DNA of 64,000 nucleotides from Pseudoips prasinana (GCA_951640165.1 OX621238.1:31334001-31398000), one strand, 5' to 3'. Counted from the first letter of the stretch, positions 1-11,262 are shown. Numbers and translations are program-made. The notes: generated from the letters alone by a model not told the origin.

Positions 1-258
1 GGATACTGCGGACCTAACGGAGCCATCGCTCTCCGTGGCCTTGGCTTGTTCCCGCGATCCTCCAGGGACTGGAGTTGCGGGGCGGGAAAATGTCCCCCTG
101 ACCTTCCCGGCGGCTTTCTTCTTAGAGGCAGCCTTTGCTACCGTCTCTACTTGCGCTACGGGATGCACAAGACCTGGCACACCCGCTAGCTCCTCATTAG
201 TTAAGGAAACAACCTTAACTATTGGTTGGGCTATTTGTTTTTCTTTTTTTCCTTCCAT
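1..258 (-). CDS. Non-LTR retrotransposon ORF1 start (runs off window)
   Basis: Reading the minus strand from an ATG at 256-258, the frame stays open for 86 codons to the window edge. The predicted peptide begins MEGKKEKQIAQPIVKVV and becomes lysine/alanine/arginine rich (AASKKKAAGKVRG), then serine/proline/glutamate rich. This resembles the disordered basic N-terminus of a non-LTR retrotransposon ORF1 (gag-like) protein, which would bind element RNA. No zinc knuckle is visible because the protein is cut at the window edge. A GC-rich stretch like a retroelement 5' UTR lies upstream (259-925), which supports the orientation. It could also be a chance ORF in a repeat; the family assignment is inference from composition and context. 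Confidence 0.4.
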   Translation of the reverse strand, partial: MEGKKEKQIAQPIVKVVSLTNEELAGVPGLVHPVAQVETVAKAASKKKAAGKVRGTFSRPATPVPGGSREQAKATESDGSVRSAVS

Positions 259-925
259 AGATTTGTATACTTGGCGTTCACCAACCCAATTCCCCACCCT
301 CCACCGAGCCCTCAAAGGGGATGCTTTACAAGCACCAGGGATATTGGGCGGTATAGCCATGGGATTATGCCAATCTGCGAGACCTCCAACGCGAACCGAT
401 CTGAACAGCCCAATGTCCAGCACGGCGCGCGCCTTCGTCTGCAGACCGACACACGGCGCCAGCCCAGACGCCACCTGCAGATACGCCTACCCATGGCTAG
501 CCTTGACGGCCGTCTGACCGGACGTCACAGCCGATTGATCGGGGCCCGGCTAGACCCCGACCGCCCGTGTAAGGAGAAATCCAGACCAAAGAGGCGTGTT
601 GCGGGTGAGGGATAACAACTGCCCGACCCCTCACCAACTCAACCCCCAGGACTCCTTCATCCCCCCGTACGGGTCCCCGCGCACGGCACAAACACGCGGG
701 TGGTCGTCGCGGAATTCCGACCATACATGGATGATGTATGGAAGGTCCGCCAAGATATGACCACAGGATCTTGGCAGATTCCGCCCCCCCCCCCCTGTGT
801 CGGAATATTCGCCACGAGCAGCAGTCTCACCAAATACAAAAGAAAGACTGCCGCTCGTACCCAGGGTGCACCACGAGGAGGTTTTCCGACCTAGCACCCC
901 ATTATAATAAGCCTTATTGTCTAAT
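1..925 (-). mobile_element. 5' end of a GC-rich non-LTR element (minus)
   Basis: Bases 1-900 are far more GC-rich than the AT-rich surroundings, and the composition changes sharply near 900-930. Read on the minus strand, it looks like the 5' UTR plus ORF1 start of a Jockey/R1-type non-LTR element. Several long ORFs in other frames here are shadows of the high GC content. The 5' end would lie near 900-925, next to the repeat that starts at about 931. A C homopolymer sits at 784-795. Family naming is uncertain. Confidence 0.4.
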
Positions 926-980
926 ACCTTTTTAGGGTTCCGTAGCCAAATGGCAAAAAACAGAACCCTTATAGATTCGT

Positions 981-1013
981 CATGTCTGTCTGTCTGTCTG
1001 TCTGTCCGTCCGT
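981..1013. repeat. TGTC/CCGT microsatellite
   Basis: A run of about seven TGTC-type tetranucleotide units, then CCGT variants. It is the usual internal microsatellite of the GGTTCCGTA repeat and also appears as its complement at 63600-63620. Confidence 0.8.
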
Positions 1014-1371
1014 ATGTCACAGCCTCTTTTTCCGAAACTATAAGCTAAGCTGTACTACTGAAACTTGATAAGTACATGTATTCTGTAAACCGCATTAAGA
1101 TTTTTACACAAAAATAGAAATTAAACAATTATTTTGGGGGGTCGCCATACATAGAACTGAAACTCAAAATTTTTCTTTTTCATCGTACTCATACATGTGG
1201 GGTGTCTATGGATAGGTCTTCAAAAAAGATATCGAGGTTCCTAATATATTTTTTTTCTAAACTGAATAGTTTGCGCAAGAGACACTTCCAAAGTGGTAAA
1301 ATGAGTGTCCCCCCCTCTAACTTCTAAAATACGAGAATGATAAAACTAAAAAAGATATATGATGTACATTA

Positions 1372-3141
1372 TCTACTTGTATCTGGAAATTCCTCGGAAC
1401 TCTAGGAATCGGCAAGTCACAATGTTCAAACCCACCTAGCTCTATCAGTCTGGATGATCTAAATCGACATTTCTCTACCACTTCTACGATGGATCACCGG
1501 ACAATATGTGATACTGTCTACTATTTAAATGATTTGTCGCGCTCTAATACTATTTCGTTTCACTTCTCTCCAGTCTCTTCTGACGAGATCAAAAAGATTA
1601 TCCTTTCCAATAAATCCAATGCAGTTGGTTGTGATAAGATCGGCCGCCGCGTGATTATTCCTATCCTGGATCATGTCCTTCCTGCCATTTCTCACATAAT
1701 TAATTTTTCCCTGGATACTGGATGTTTCCCCACCTTATGGCGTAAAGCTTTTGTCCGTCCACTCCCTAAGTCCTTTAATCCCTCACTTCCCGCCCATTAC
1801 CGTCTTATTTCTATTCTTCCTTTCCTCTCCAAGGTACTTGAATCCTGTGTACACGAACAACCCTCCAGTTATGTTCTTGTCAACCAACTGATAAGTCCGT
1901 TTCAATCTGGATTTTGACCGGGCCATAGTACCACCACCGCTCTCCTTAAAGTGACTGGCGATATTAGGGCAGGTATGGAGGTTACAATGATCACCGTTAT
2001 GGTTTTGATTGACTTTTCGAATGCCTTTAATACCGTCAGTCACGTTATCCTATTATCTATTCTCTCCCATCTTATGGTGTCTGATGAAGCTCTGGAATGG
2101 TTTTCCTCCTATCTTCGGGGGCGTCAACAGTCGGTTTACGTCGGTGAGTCCTCTTCGAACTGGCGTGACCTCGATACTGGCGTCCCAAAAGGCGGTATAC
2201 TCTCCCCTCTTTTATTTTCGATCTTCATAAATCTCATAACTTATAACCTTAAGTGTACGTATCATCTGTATGCCGATGATCTCCAAATTTACGTTCAAAC
2301 GACATTTGACGGACTGGCTGAGGGTATTTCTAAGATTAATCGTGACTTAGATGCGATAAAAATTTGGTCTGACAAGTTTGGCCTAACTGTGAACCCGTCA
2401 AAGTGCCAAGTTATAATCGGGAGCTCCCGATTAGTATCAAAGGTTGAATTTCGTGATCTACCATCAATAATCTTTGATCATAAGTGTATACCTATAAGCC
2501 AATATGTGAAAAACCTTGGACTTAACATTGATACATCATTAAGCTGGCAACAATAAATAGCAAGTGTTAGTCAAAGAGTTACAGGCGTATTGCGGTGTCT
2601 CTACAGTCTTAAAAAATTTCTACCAATAAAAACTAAGGTTATGCTCATGCAGGCCTTAATATTTCCTATAGTCGACTATGGTGATGTTTGCTACTTTGAC
2701 CTGAATGCATATCACCTCAATAAACTCGATAGACTTCTGAATAACTGCATTCGGTTCATTTTCAATCTTCGTAAGTATGACCATGTCTCTTTCCATCGAT
2801 CCCAACTGCAATGGTTACCGATCCGCGAACGACGATCATTACGAGCACTAACCACCTTATATTCTATTCTAGACTCTTCTTCTTCTCCATCTTACTTATC
2901 TCATCACCTTCAATATCTCTTTACTAACCATTCTAAAAATCTTCGCTCTTCACACAATCGTCTCCTCCAATGTCCATCTCATCGCTCTGACTTCCTTCAC
3001 TCTTCTTTCTTTGTACAGTCAATTCTTCAGTGGAATGCATTACCTCTCCAAATCAAGATGGCTAAGAGTCGCATCTCATTTAAAAGAAAAGTTCGTGAGC
3101 ATTTACTTCGCAAATTGTTAGCAGAAACCCCCCAGTTATAA
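1372..3141 (+). pseudogene. Non-LTR reverse transcriptase, 5'-truncated, two stops
   Basis: A single reading frame runs from about 1372 to the stop at 3139-3141 and encodes the RT and C-terminal part of a CR1/L2/Jockey-group ORF2 protein, which would perform target-primed reverse transcription. Visible boxes are VLIDFSNAFNTVSH (first catalytic Asp), DTGVPKGGILSPLLF, the catalytic YADD in YHLYADDLQIYV near 2270, and a C-terminal domain rich in aromatic and basic residues. The endonuclease half is missing. The frame is broken by TGA at 1915-1917 (a CGA-to-TGA change fits the expected SGFRPGHST) and TAA at 2554-2556 (CAA to TAA). Both look like C-to-T transitions, so the copy is dead but only mildly decayed. 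The exact clade is uncertain. Confidence 0.85.
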
Positions 3142-3404
3142 ATTAAATATATGTTTCATTATCGGATTTATAGTATAGTATCATATAGTATAGTATTATA
3201 TAGTATAGTATTGTATAATATAGTATTTATAGTATTGTATAGTATAGTATTGTGTTTGTTTACTTTCTTACTCTTTGTTAATTGTATGATCCGTGCACGT
3301 ACCATGCTATCTCTGCACCACCCTAAGGTTGACTGACAGAAAATGCCTCGGGCATTAAGCCCGCCTTTGTACTATTTAAAGTGCATAAAGTTATAAATAA
3401 ATAA
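3142..3404 (+). other. 3' UTR of RT element with TAGTATAGTAT minisatellite
   Basis: After the stop codon the sequence holds imperfect TAGTATAGTAT repeats (about 3168-3252). It ends with a GC-balanced tail (ATGCCTCGGGCATTAAGCCC) and AATAAATAAA, typical of this non-LTR group. The apparent ORF across it is an artefact of the repeat. Confidence 0.6.
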
Positions 3405-3599
3405 AATTACCATAAAAACTAACAACGAAAATTGGTTTAAACGAGATCTAGCAAGTAGTTTTTTTTTTATACGTCATAAACCGCAATTTGCTTTCATTTT
3501 AATCAACTGAAATACTTGCTGCTACGGAACCCTTCATGTGCGAGTCCGACTCGCACTTGGCCGAGTTTTTTAAATTTATTTTTAAATGGAAAGTCACTC

Positions 3600-4040
3600 A
3601 TATCCCTGTAGTCACTAGCAGTGCCCGCGGACTTCGTTCCGCGTTATAAATATTTTTGCCCCTGCCCGCTTGTCCCGCGTAATACTTCGAGATAAATTTA
3701 CAAAAAAGACGATTAATTGATCAGTTATCGAGCGGGATGAAAAATGATTAAATTACTAAAATGGATATAAAAAAATAGTGGTTGGTGATAAAAGGGTAAA
3801 AATTTAGGGTTGTATGTATTTTTTTATGCCACATTATATAAAAGTAAACGAATAAAATTTAAAATTAAAGTCTAATAACAAAAAAAATGTTAAGGGTGAA
3901 CAACCCTTATCACTTAGGGGTATGAAAAATAGATAGTAGCCGCTTCTCAGACCTACTATATATTTTATCAAATTTTATATATACTATATATATAAAATTT
4001 GATAAAATCAGTAAAGCCGTTTCGGAGGATTGAGGTAACT
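3600..4040. mobile_element. Decayed Helitron-like relic
   Basis: CACTAGCAGTGCCCGCGGAC near 3613 is the reverse-complement 3' terminus of a Lep1-like Helitron. The following AT-rich DNA carries motifs common in lepidopteran Helitron-like relics, including AGCCGCTTCTCAGACCTACT and AAGCCGTTTCGGAGGA. A perfect palindrome is embedded at 3962-4008. There is no coding potential. Confidence 0.5.
3962..4008. repeat. Perfect AT palindrome, 22-bp arms
   Basis: Arm one (3962-3983) is exactly reverse-complementary to arm two (3987-4008), separated by CTA. The arms are AT only apart from a single G or C. It could be a cruciform-prone hairpin or a repeat terminus. Confidence 0.85.
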
Positions 4041-5480
4041 AACATTGTGACACGAGAATTTTGTACATTAGAAGATAATATTATGTAATATAATATATTA
4101 TTATATATCATTTGGCTTTTACACGATAAAATGAGCGCCCTCAAATATTAATCATGTAAAACCCAAATGATATACCCAAATCCAATATTTGACTTTAAAT
4201 ATATGAGAAAATCCGCTTTGAAGATATTAGAAGTCTTGTCATCCGGTCCGGTCAAAAAGAGAAGGTAATTTATTTCCAACAGAGTTAAAATAAACCAGCG
4301 CCGACTTTTCAAAGTGAGCCTTTATTACTTACGCGATATAGTCTTGTTTTCATTACTCTTAAGTTGCCAGTAGTTATTATACAATGGTTCGTTTGAGATT
4401 ATAATTATATTATACCTATAAACTAATGTAAAAATAGATTATAACAACGAGGATATCTCTCAGAGAACGGCAGCAGCGTCTCTCTGTGTACAATGACTAT
4501 CATACTGTGTTCGCCAACCCGTCTGCCAAGCGTGGCGATTAAGACATATTACTCTAAATGGTGAACACAATTGCTAGTGGAAATATTTAGCGAGGCCTTT
4601 GTAAGTAGTGGACTTCATTGGGTCCACATGATGAAGATGACACATACAGTTTCTTTTAATGTGCTGTCAATAATGTTATATCCTATTAAACATATATGTG
4701 CCCCAGAAAGATACTCACGTGCTAAATCCTGGGCTTTAATCAATTTATAAATAATAATAATACAATAGTCATGAATCATCAAAAAATCCAGCCAAACTCC
4801 GTTAAGTATTTGCCAAAGCAACTTTCATCAACGATAAATTTAATAAAACTGTAAAAAAAAACAGAACTTTGCATATATATTTAATCAAAACGTAAGTAAA
4901 GCAAACAATGACGAAACCTCATCTCACTGAAAATCAAGACAAAAAGAACTGACAAATATTCAAAACACAATGAGGGATTATATCAGAATATTTCATTCTT
5001 TTTTATCTCCGATACAGTGATGTCTGTAGTCCGCAACCATTCTTTTTATTCATCGCACTTGGCCCGGATTTCTTGTAACAAATTCAATTTGTTCTAAGCT
5101 CTTTTACAGGGCACTGTAAACACATGCTTAAATAGTTCATCAGAAAGTAAGGCGTCAACGTACAGTCTCATAACTTATTACAATCTCACATACGTACTTG
5201 CCTGTGAGTGGATGATATAAAAACAATGTTTCCTTATGATATGCTAGGAAAAAATAATCTTTTAGTAATACGCACACTTAGTGGTATATTTTTTTCAGGC
5301 CATAACAGTAAAGCAGTAAGCCTCTAAAAGCATATTTAGTTGAAACTACATTTTCCAAACAGAGCTGCCAGATCAAAATAGATCTGAGTAGAGGAAAGCG
5401 CCTTTCAATCTTTATTTAAAAGACATCAATCATATTGCGTCTCATATTGCGTGAAATAAAATCAAAAGTGGGAATTCATA
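4041..5480. other. AT-rich non-coding stretch with RTE tail fragment
   Basis: No coding exon or RNA gene was recognised. At 4480-4640 a decayed sequence (CCGTCTGCCAAGCGTGGCGA, then GTAGTGGACTTC) matches the 3' tail style of lepidopteran RTE elements, similar to 52590-52712. The rest looks like unique or unrecognisably old DNA. Confidence 0.5.
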
Positions 5481-5483
5481 ATT

Positions 5484-5670
5484 GGCAGGGTTCGACCCAG
5501 CACCCACTACCACTTCGGGGTAAGCAATCTGCCGGTAAGCTTCGAGACATACTGGCATGACTACATAGATCAAATTTATGATTGCTTTCCTGAAAACCTA
5601 CATCTAATCTAGCCCGGATTGATAGAGAGTTTTGGTTCGATCCCTGCCGGATGATTAAATTTATGATTTC
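5484..5670. repeat. tRNA-like SINE fragments, opposed
   Basis: The minus strand of 5484-5570 carries GGTCGAACCCTGCC, a B-box-like pol III motif. A plus-strand fragment at 5600-5660 carries GGTTCGATCCCTGCCGG. Both look like tRNA-derived SINE heads, but no complete body was traced. Confidence 0.35.
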
Positions 5671-5699
5671 GCAAAGTTAAGCTTTATTAATTATGTTAT

Positions 5700-6680
5700 A
5701 AAACCAAAATTATACATTTGATAAATCGAGTGAGTGAGTGCAATTAATTCGTGTACTTTTTTCTTTCTGTTCAATTATTTATTCATGTGGTGTACTACGT
5801 AAGAGCGTAAGGACAGACCTTGGGGTCGGTATTTGTTTAATTAAGATATATACGTACGTAGTTGGCATGAAGTGTAGTGTGCTACAGCAAAATGCTACTT
5901 CGAGCGTATTTATTGCGGTAGAAGTAGGTTTTTATTTCTTATTTAATAACTATTTACTTTTAGAAACTATCATTACAGGGTATAGACAATTTAATTTAGC
6001 TTAAACTTCACGGTGGGTATTTATTATGTTTTTAATTCTAGTTCTAATTGTTTGTTTCCCATACATTTTTATTATTATTTCCGTATCTAGGCAGCTAGGT
6101 GAGTCATCCCTGTCTAACCTTTTACGGCAAGCTGCCAAAAGAAATCATATCAAAGACATTTGACATGGAAACGCATAGAGAAGCGGTAGCTAACCAGTAA
6201 ATGGTTAAACCTTCCCTGCACCGTGCAGGGAACGTAGTAACAAGGCCAAATACCAAAGTAGGGCAAAATTTATGTTCTCAGACAAATTTAATATTTTGAC
6301 GGAATTTGTGAATTTTGAACCAAACCCCACTACAAATCTTGACTTTTACCCTAAGATTTCAAACGTTGCATTTTATAATGTACAGACCTACAAACATTTA
6401 AAACATTTATTTGTGATCATTTTATATATTATTTTAATTTCCCCGCAAACATATTTTTAAAAATTATTTAGGTTCAAAACAACCTACACCAAAATTTTGA
6501 AATATTATGTGCGCGTCAAATCATCGATTTAATTTGTTAAATTATTCGCTTGTAATGAATATTTATAATCGTAACCAGCCAATAAAAAAAATCCAGTAAA
6601 TTTCCATAACGTAAAAAAAATGTTATTTGTATAAAAGCGTTTTTATAATAATATAAAAATATTAGGTAGGTTAGGTACTT
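5700..6680. other. Non-coding stretch, nothing recognised
   Basis: AT-rich sequence with short spurious ORFs (5738-6004 and 6272-6460) that lack any recognisable motif, splice context or compositional support. A short GC hairpin (TTCCCTGCACCGTGCAGGGAA) lies near 6212-6232. Confidence 0.5.
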
Positions 6681-6683
6681 GTA

Positions 6684-7012
6684 AAACACCAACAACCTCG
6701 CAGCACTAGATAGCTAACACTATAAACAACAACTTTTATTCTACGAGTTTGGACATAATACAACCTAATACATGAAAAAAAATTCCAAGTTTTTGTTGTA
6801 AATTACCAACAATCTCGCAGCACTAGATAGCTAATACTATAAACAATAAATTTATTATACGAGTTTGGACATAATACATCATAACACATGAAAAAAAAAA
6901 ACAAGTTTTTGTTGTAAAACACCAACAACCTCGCAGTACTAGATAGCTAACACTATAAACAACAACTTTTATTCTACGAGTTTAGACATAATACAAAATA
7001 ACACATGATTTT
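6684..7012. repeat. Tandem repeat, about 117 bp x 3
   Basis: Three consecutive units begin near 6684, 6801 and 6917. Each contains ACAACCTCGCAG (or a variant), CACTAGATAGCTAACACTAT, TACGAGTTTGGACATAATAC and, in units one and two, AAGTTTTTGTTGTAA. The middle unit is the most diverged. No coding frame runs through it. Confidence 0.85.
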
Positions 7013-7029
7013 TTGTTAGAATTTTTTAT

Positions 7030-7468
7030 TGTACTATCATTCATTATGAGAAAGCTCATATTTAAATTCCTTACACAGGAAATGTTGTCGTTTATGGCAT
7101 AAATATATCACCTATAAGCTTTTCCATGTAGGATCACCTATAAGCTTTTCCATTTCATGAACCTCAGTTTTATATGTAATGGCGGCATGATAATATTTTC
7201 ACGAGCTACAAGTGGCTCTTTGACAATATTCTGCTTTTCAGGTATCATATTTTCTCTTAAGGGCCATGCTAGGTAGTTTCTTATCAAAAGTTAGTTTTTT
7301 GCTTTGCTGTGCCATTGACATATAAAACAGAGAAACTCAGTGTAACCATTTCATTGCACAATGAAGAATGTTTTACCATTTTGTACAGCTTGTAGCCCAT
7401 GTATTATAATTCCTTTTTTAAATTTGTACTGTATGCTATTGTTACTCTAGCATATTTACTTATGTAAC
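7030..7468. other. Non-coding stretch with 22-bp tandem duplication
   Basis: The only structure seen is a direct duplication of ATCACCTATAAGCTTTTCCAT at about 7107-7153. No gene was recognised. Confidence 0.5.
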
Positions 7469-7469
7469 C

Positions 7470-7647
7470 ACATTAATATTATAAAGGTGAAAGTTTGTGA
7501 GTGTGTATGTTTGTTACTTCTTCACGTCTAAACGGCTGGAGCGATTTTAATAAAATTTGGTATGGAGTTAGCGGACACCCTGGTTTAACATATAGGCCAT
7601 AATTTATAAAGATTAATGCGGGTAAAACCGCGGGGCATAGCTTTAAC
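7470..7647 (+). mobile_element. Lep1-like non-autonomous Helitron
   Basis: The copy starts near ATTAATATTATAAAGGTGAA and passes through GTTTGTTACTTCTTCACGTC and TTTGGTATGGAGTTAGCGGA. It ends with the terminal hairpin GGGTAAAACCGCGGGG followed by a degenerate CATAGCT in place of CAGCTAG. This is the classic Lep1/MINE-like layout known from Lepidoptera. Confidence 0.75.
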
Positions 7648-7649
7648 AT

Positions 7650-8370
7650 AATCTCAATTCCAATTTATACTAATATACGATAACTAGACGTGTTGAATGT
7701 CGTGCTCAATTTAATCTAATAAAGTTTACAATGGTCTTTTCCACAACTTTTCAACAAGAGCACTAGGTTAGAAACTAAACTATGAAATATAAGTTGTTAA
7801 AGTACCACTGAGCAAACCGTAGCTATGACGTCACTCAATGTAGCTGGTTCACAGGAACTTTATAGTAACTATCTCTCTTCCAACCGAATGCTTCGAGACT
7901 CTTTATCCCGAAAACGTTGTGTTCCAGTTTGTTTAGGTTTAAAGAACTTTGTTCTCATATGAACTTTACAGCTCGCTTATATAAGACATGGAGTTATTGC
8001 ACGATACGTAAAAGAAACATTATCGTGTAAAATTTCATATGAAATAAGAAACTAGGATTTTAGAGTGGAAACTTCTTTTGAGACGCGTTTTGCTGAGGTC
8101 GTCACGCTCTTGTCGGTGACGACGAGTCGCATATAGTGGGATCAAGTAATTTTCAGTCTTATCTACTGTAGTGATCGCGTATAGAAGTACTCACAACACT
8201 GTGCACACACCTTCATTTTGATGTAGATGGTGACACCTACCCAGGTTTACTTTTGACTAAACCTGGGTAAGTGTAGTCAGGTTTTGATATCGCTCATGTA
8301 AATTCAAGTACCTAATTGCCATTGTTTTAAATAGCTAAGAATAATAACAATGCTATGTTATACAACTACA
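7650..8370. other. Non-coding stretch with one hairpin
   Basis: No gene was recognised. TACCCAGGTTTA (8238-8249) is perfectly inverted at 8258-8269 and pairs further, with one mismatch, out to 8233 and 8274. Confidence 0.5.
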
Positions 8371-8377
8371 TGGTAAT

Positions 8378-9170
8378 AGGTTGGGGAAAAAGTTTCATCG
8401 CATTTTTTAAGAAAATTCAAAACATTTTTAATATAGTTTATTTACATTTAACTAAAGTATGTAGGTACCATTTTGTTCGATAACTTTTTGCCATCTTGTA
8501 GATCTCATTGCTATAAAAATTTTGGGACACCTGATCAAAAAAACCGCGGCAAGTAGTTTTGGCAGTGCTCTCGTGATGTTAAGCGTAAAGAATTCTGAAG
8601 AGACCGAAACAGATGTAAATCTATAGGTGCAAGGTCAGGACTATTCGGCGGATGCATTAACACCTCCCAGCCAAACTCTCTTAATTTTTGCTGAGTAGCT
8701 AAAGATGTGTGAGGTCTAGCGTTATCATGATGAAAAAACACACCCTTTCTGTTGATTAATTCCGGCCGCTTTCTCTCAACTTCTTGCATTAGTCTCATCA
8801 GTTGTTCGCAGTAGAGTTCAAAATCGATGGTCCTGCCTGGTGGTAACAGCTCATAATGAATAATGCCCTTCCAATCCCACCACACACACAGCATCACTTT
8901 TTTGCGAGTAAACCCGGGTTTCGCCACATTCTGTGACGCCTGACCGGCTTTTGACCACGACGTTTTTCGAACGTTCTTGTCGTACGTAATCCATTTTTCA
9001 TCACAAGTTATCAGCTTATTAAAAAATGGTTCATTTTCATTACGTCATAATAAAGAATCACAAATGAGTACACAGCTCATTAGTTCATCGAATCTCGCTT
9101 GATGTCGGTAAAATCATGCTTGTATAACATGCAGCTCCATCAAGATTTTATTCCATCGTGAGTGCCTGTT
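8378..9170 (-). pseudogene. mariner transposase, N-terminally truncated
   Basis: The minus strand encodes the catalytic half of a mariner (DD34D) transposase, the cut-and-paste enzyme for a TA-targeting DNA element. Visible boxes are LITCDEKWITYD (first Asp), FFHHDNARPHTSLATQQ (second Asp) and HPPNSPDLAPIDLHLF (third Asp), all with the catalytic acidic residue kept. An in-frame TGA lies upstream of the first box (CDSLL-stop-RNENEP) and the N-terminal helix-turn-helix region is lost near 9170. The inverted terminal repeat TTGGGGAAAAAGTTTCATCG is present at about 8382. The opposite terminal repeat was not found, so the element is truncated and non-autonomous. Confidence 0.85.
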
Positions 9171-9352
9171 TACTAAAATCATTTAGATTAAGTAATTTAA
9201 AATCTTACGTATGACAATGTGACTTTTTAGATAAGATGTATGCGTAATGAATGACTAAACAAGTTAAACATGGCCACCACGATAAAAAATGTGAGCCGTC
9301 ACGGGACGCCTGGCAGATGTGAAACATCGACATTATTTTGTAAAAGTAATAT

Positions 9353-10463
9353 GCAGAAGTCGAAGTCGAAGTATAAGTCGCAGTCGAAGTCGAAGTATAA
9401 GTGGCAGTCGAAGTCGAAGTATAAGTCGCAGTCGAAGTCGAAGTCAAAGTCGAAGTCGAAGTAGATGTCGAAGTTGAAGTATAAGTCGCAGTCGAAGTCA
9501 AAGTCGAAGTCATGTCGAAGTCGAAGACGAAGTCGATGTCGATGTCAAAGTCGAAGTATAAGTCGCAGTCGAAGTCAAAGTCGAAGTCATGTCAAAGTCG
9601 AAGTCGTGTCGAAGTTGAAGTATAAGTCGCAGTCGAAGTCGAAGTATAAGTCGAAGTCGAAAAGAACATATTGTGCAGGAATTAAAAAAAAAACCACGGC
9701 ATGCGTCGCCACGGCAGAAATCTGTTTTACGTGCGGCTATAGATGTTTCACATCAAAAGTACCTACTGAAATTACTCTTAATCGGCGATACAAAAAAATA
9801 CGCATAGAAATTAACGTACCTATCTGTTTAGGAGCTTTGATGCACAGATAGATTCACAGCCCTACAAATGAACGGAGGAACAAACTTAGTGTTCAAGGCC
9901 TTATTGTGCGTAGGGTAAGGCGTAGTATAAGTCGCAGTCGAAGTCGAAGTATAAGTCGCAGTCGAAGTCAAAGTCGAAGTCATGTCGAAGTCGAAGTCGA
10001 AGTATAAGTCGCAGTCGAAGTCGAAGTCAAAGTCAAAGTATAAGTCGCAGTCGAAGTCGAAGTCAAAGTCGAAGTCGAAGTCAAAGTCGAAGTCATGTCG
10101 AAGTCGAAGTCGAAGTCGAAGTATAAGTCGCAGTCGGAGTCGAAGTATAAGTCGCAGTCGAAGTCGAAGTATAAGTCGCAGTCGAAGTCGAAGTCGAAGA
10201 ATAAGTCGCAGTCGGAGTCGAAGTCAAAGTCGAAGTCGAAGTCAATGTCGATGTCGATGTCGATGTCGAAGTCGAAGTATAAGTTGCAGTCGAAGTCAAA
10301 GTCGAAGTCATTTCGAAGTCGAAGACGAAGTCGATGTCGATGTCGAAGTCGAAGTATAAGCCGCAGTCGAAGTCAAAGTCGAAGTCATGTCAAAGTCGAA
10401 GTCATGTCGAAGTCGAAGTATAAGTCGCAGTCGAAGTCGAAGTCGAAGTATAAGTCGAAGTCG
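9353..10463. repeat. AAGTCG hexamer satellite, two blocks
   Basis: Blocks at 9353-9660 and 9925-10463 consist almost entirely of AAGTCG units with variants (AAGTAT, CAGTCG, AAGTCA, GATGTC). Every frame therefore translates as KSKSKS, RSRSRS or, on the minus strand, TSTSTS. These long ORFs are repeat artefacts, not SR-domain genes. The recurrent phrase AAGTATAAGTCGCAGTCG gives a higher-order pattern. Confidence 0.9.
9661..9917 (+). repeat. Direct duplicate copy A between satellite blocks
   Basis: This block starts AAAGAACATATTGTGCAGGA and ends TTATTGTGCGTAGGG. It recurs almost unchanged at 10464-10733, about 803 bp downstream. Both copies follow a hexamer block, so the duplication unit is satellite plus this roughly 255-bp segment. 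The segment itself was not recognised as a known gene. Confidence 0.85.
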
Positions 10464-10483
10464 AAAAGAACATATTGTGCAAG

Positions 10484-10517
<34 letters not shown>

Positions 10518-10733
10518 ACGGCATGCGTCGCCACGGCAGAAATCTGTTTTACGTGCGGCTATAGATGTTTCACATCAAAAGTACCTACTGAAATTACTCT
10601 TAATCGGCGATACTAAAAAATACGCATAGAAATTAACGTATCTGTTTAGGAGCTTTGATGCACAGATAGATTCACAGCCCTACAAATGAACGGAGGAACA
10701 AACTTAGTGGTCAAGGCCTTATTGTGCGTAGGG
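10464..10733 (+). repeat. Direct duplicate copy B between satellite blocks
   Basis: Near-identical to 9661-9917, with a longer A run (about 10488-10514) and small indels such as loss of CTAC near 10640. The close match implies a recent tandem segmental duplication. Confidence 0.85.
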
Positions 10734-10735
10734 AT

Positions 10736-11262
10736 TAAAAATATATTAAATGTTCGTGACATTTTCTACGATAAAATTCTAAGTACTTAATCTATATCAA
10801 ACCATATTTTAAGCCAATCTAACGGACAAATGAGAAGAAAGTATTCCACCAAACAATGTCATCTTGATCTTACTATACTTACGTCGGACCATTAAAACAA
10901 GCATAAGAAGGAAATTAAGAGGAAATTAATAGGATTAAGAGGTCTCAAGAGGTCCTAATTCAGACAAACAGTAGAATTTATTCCTTTTGTCATATACTCA
11001 GGTACATTTTGCCTTTGCTTTATTACTTTAGAACAGGTGGTAAAGAGAGATAAGGGATTAGAACAAATGTTTGACTTCTGAGAGAATCAATTTGAATAGG
11101 GTGCTTGATATCCGCAAATGCTACGCGTTTAAATTTGTTTTGATTACGTTAGAAGCCCAATGAACAAATAAGAACTATTACCGATGTAGCTGTATCTACA
11201 GTGATCAAACAATTATACATTATGAATGACCATGACTTTACGACTAACGCTTTTCCGTGGAA
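10736..11262. other. Non-coding stretch, nothing recognised
   Basis: AT-rich DNA with no ORF, RNA or repeat motif that I can name. Confidence 0.45.

Larger units (their letters stand above)
931..3575 (+). repeat. GGTTCCGTA / (GTCT)n repeat, split by RT insertion
   Basis: The left part (931-1371) begins AGGGTTCCGTAGCC, has a TGTC microsatellite at 981-1012 and continues as AT-rich sequence. The right part (3405-3575) ends with ACGGAACCCTTCATGTGCGA and a GAGTCCGACTCGCACTTGG terminus. The same start and end signatures flank a compact copy at 63388-63672, and a decayed copy lies at 38670-38965. The family is a very common non-coding lepidopteran repeat. Here it is interrupted by a reverse-transcriptase element at about 1372-3404. 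Confidence 0.65.

Noticed and set aside
3151..3336. ORF of repeated YSIVLYSIV
   Set aside because: Produced by the TAGTAT minisatellite in a retroelement 3' UTR.
9205..10616. Long KSKSKS, RSRSRS and TSTSTS ORFs suggesting SR-rich or mucin-like proteins
   Set aside because: They are translations of an AAGTCG hexamer satellite, open in several frames at once on both strands, with no start context or splice support.
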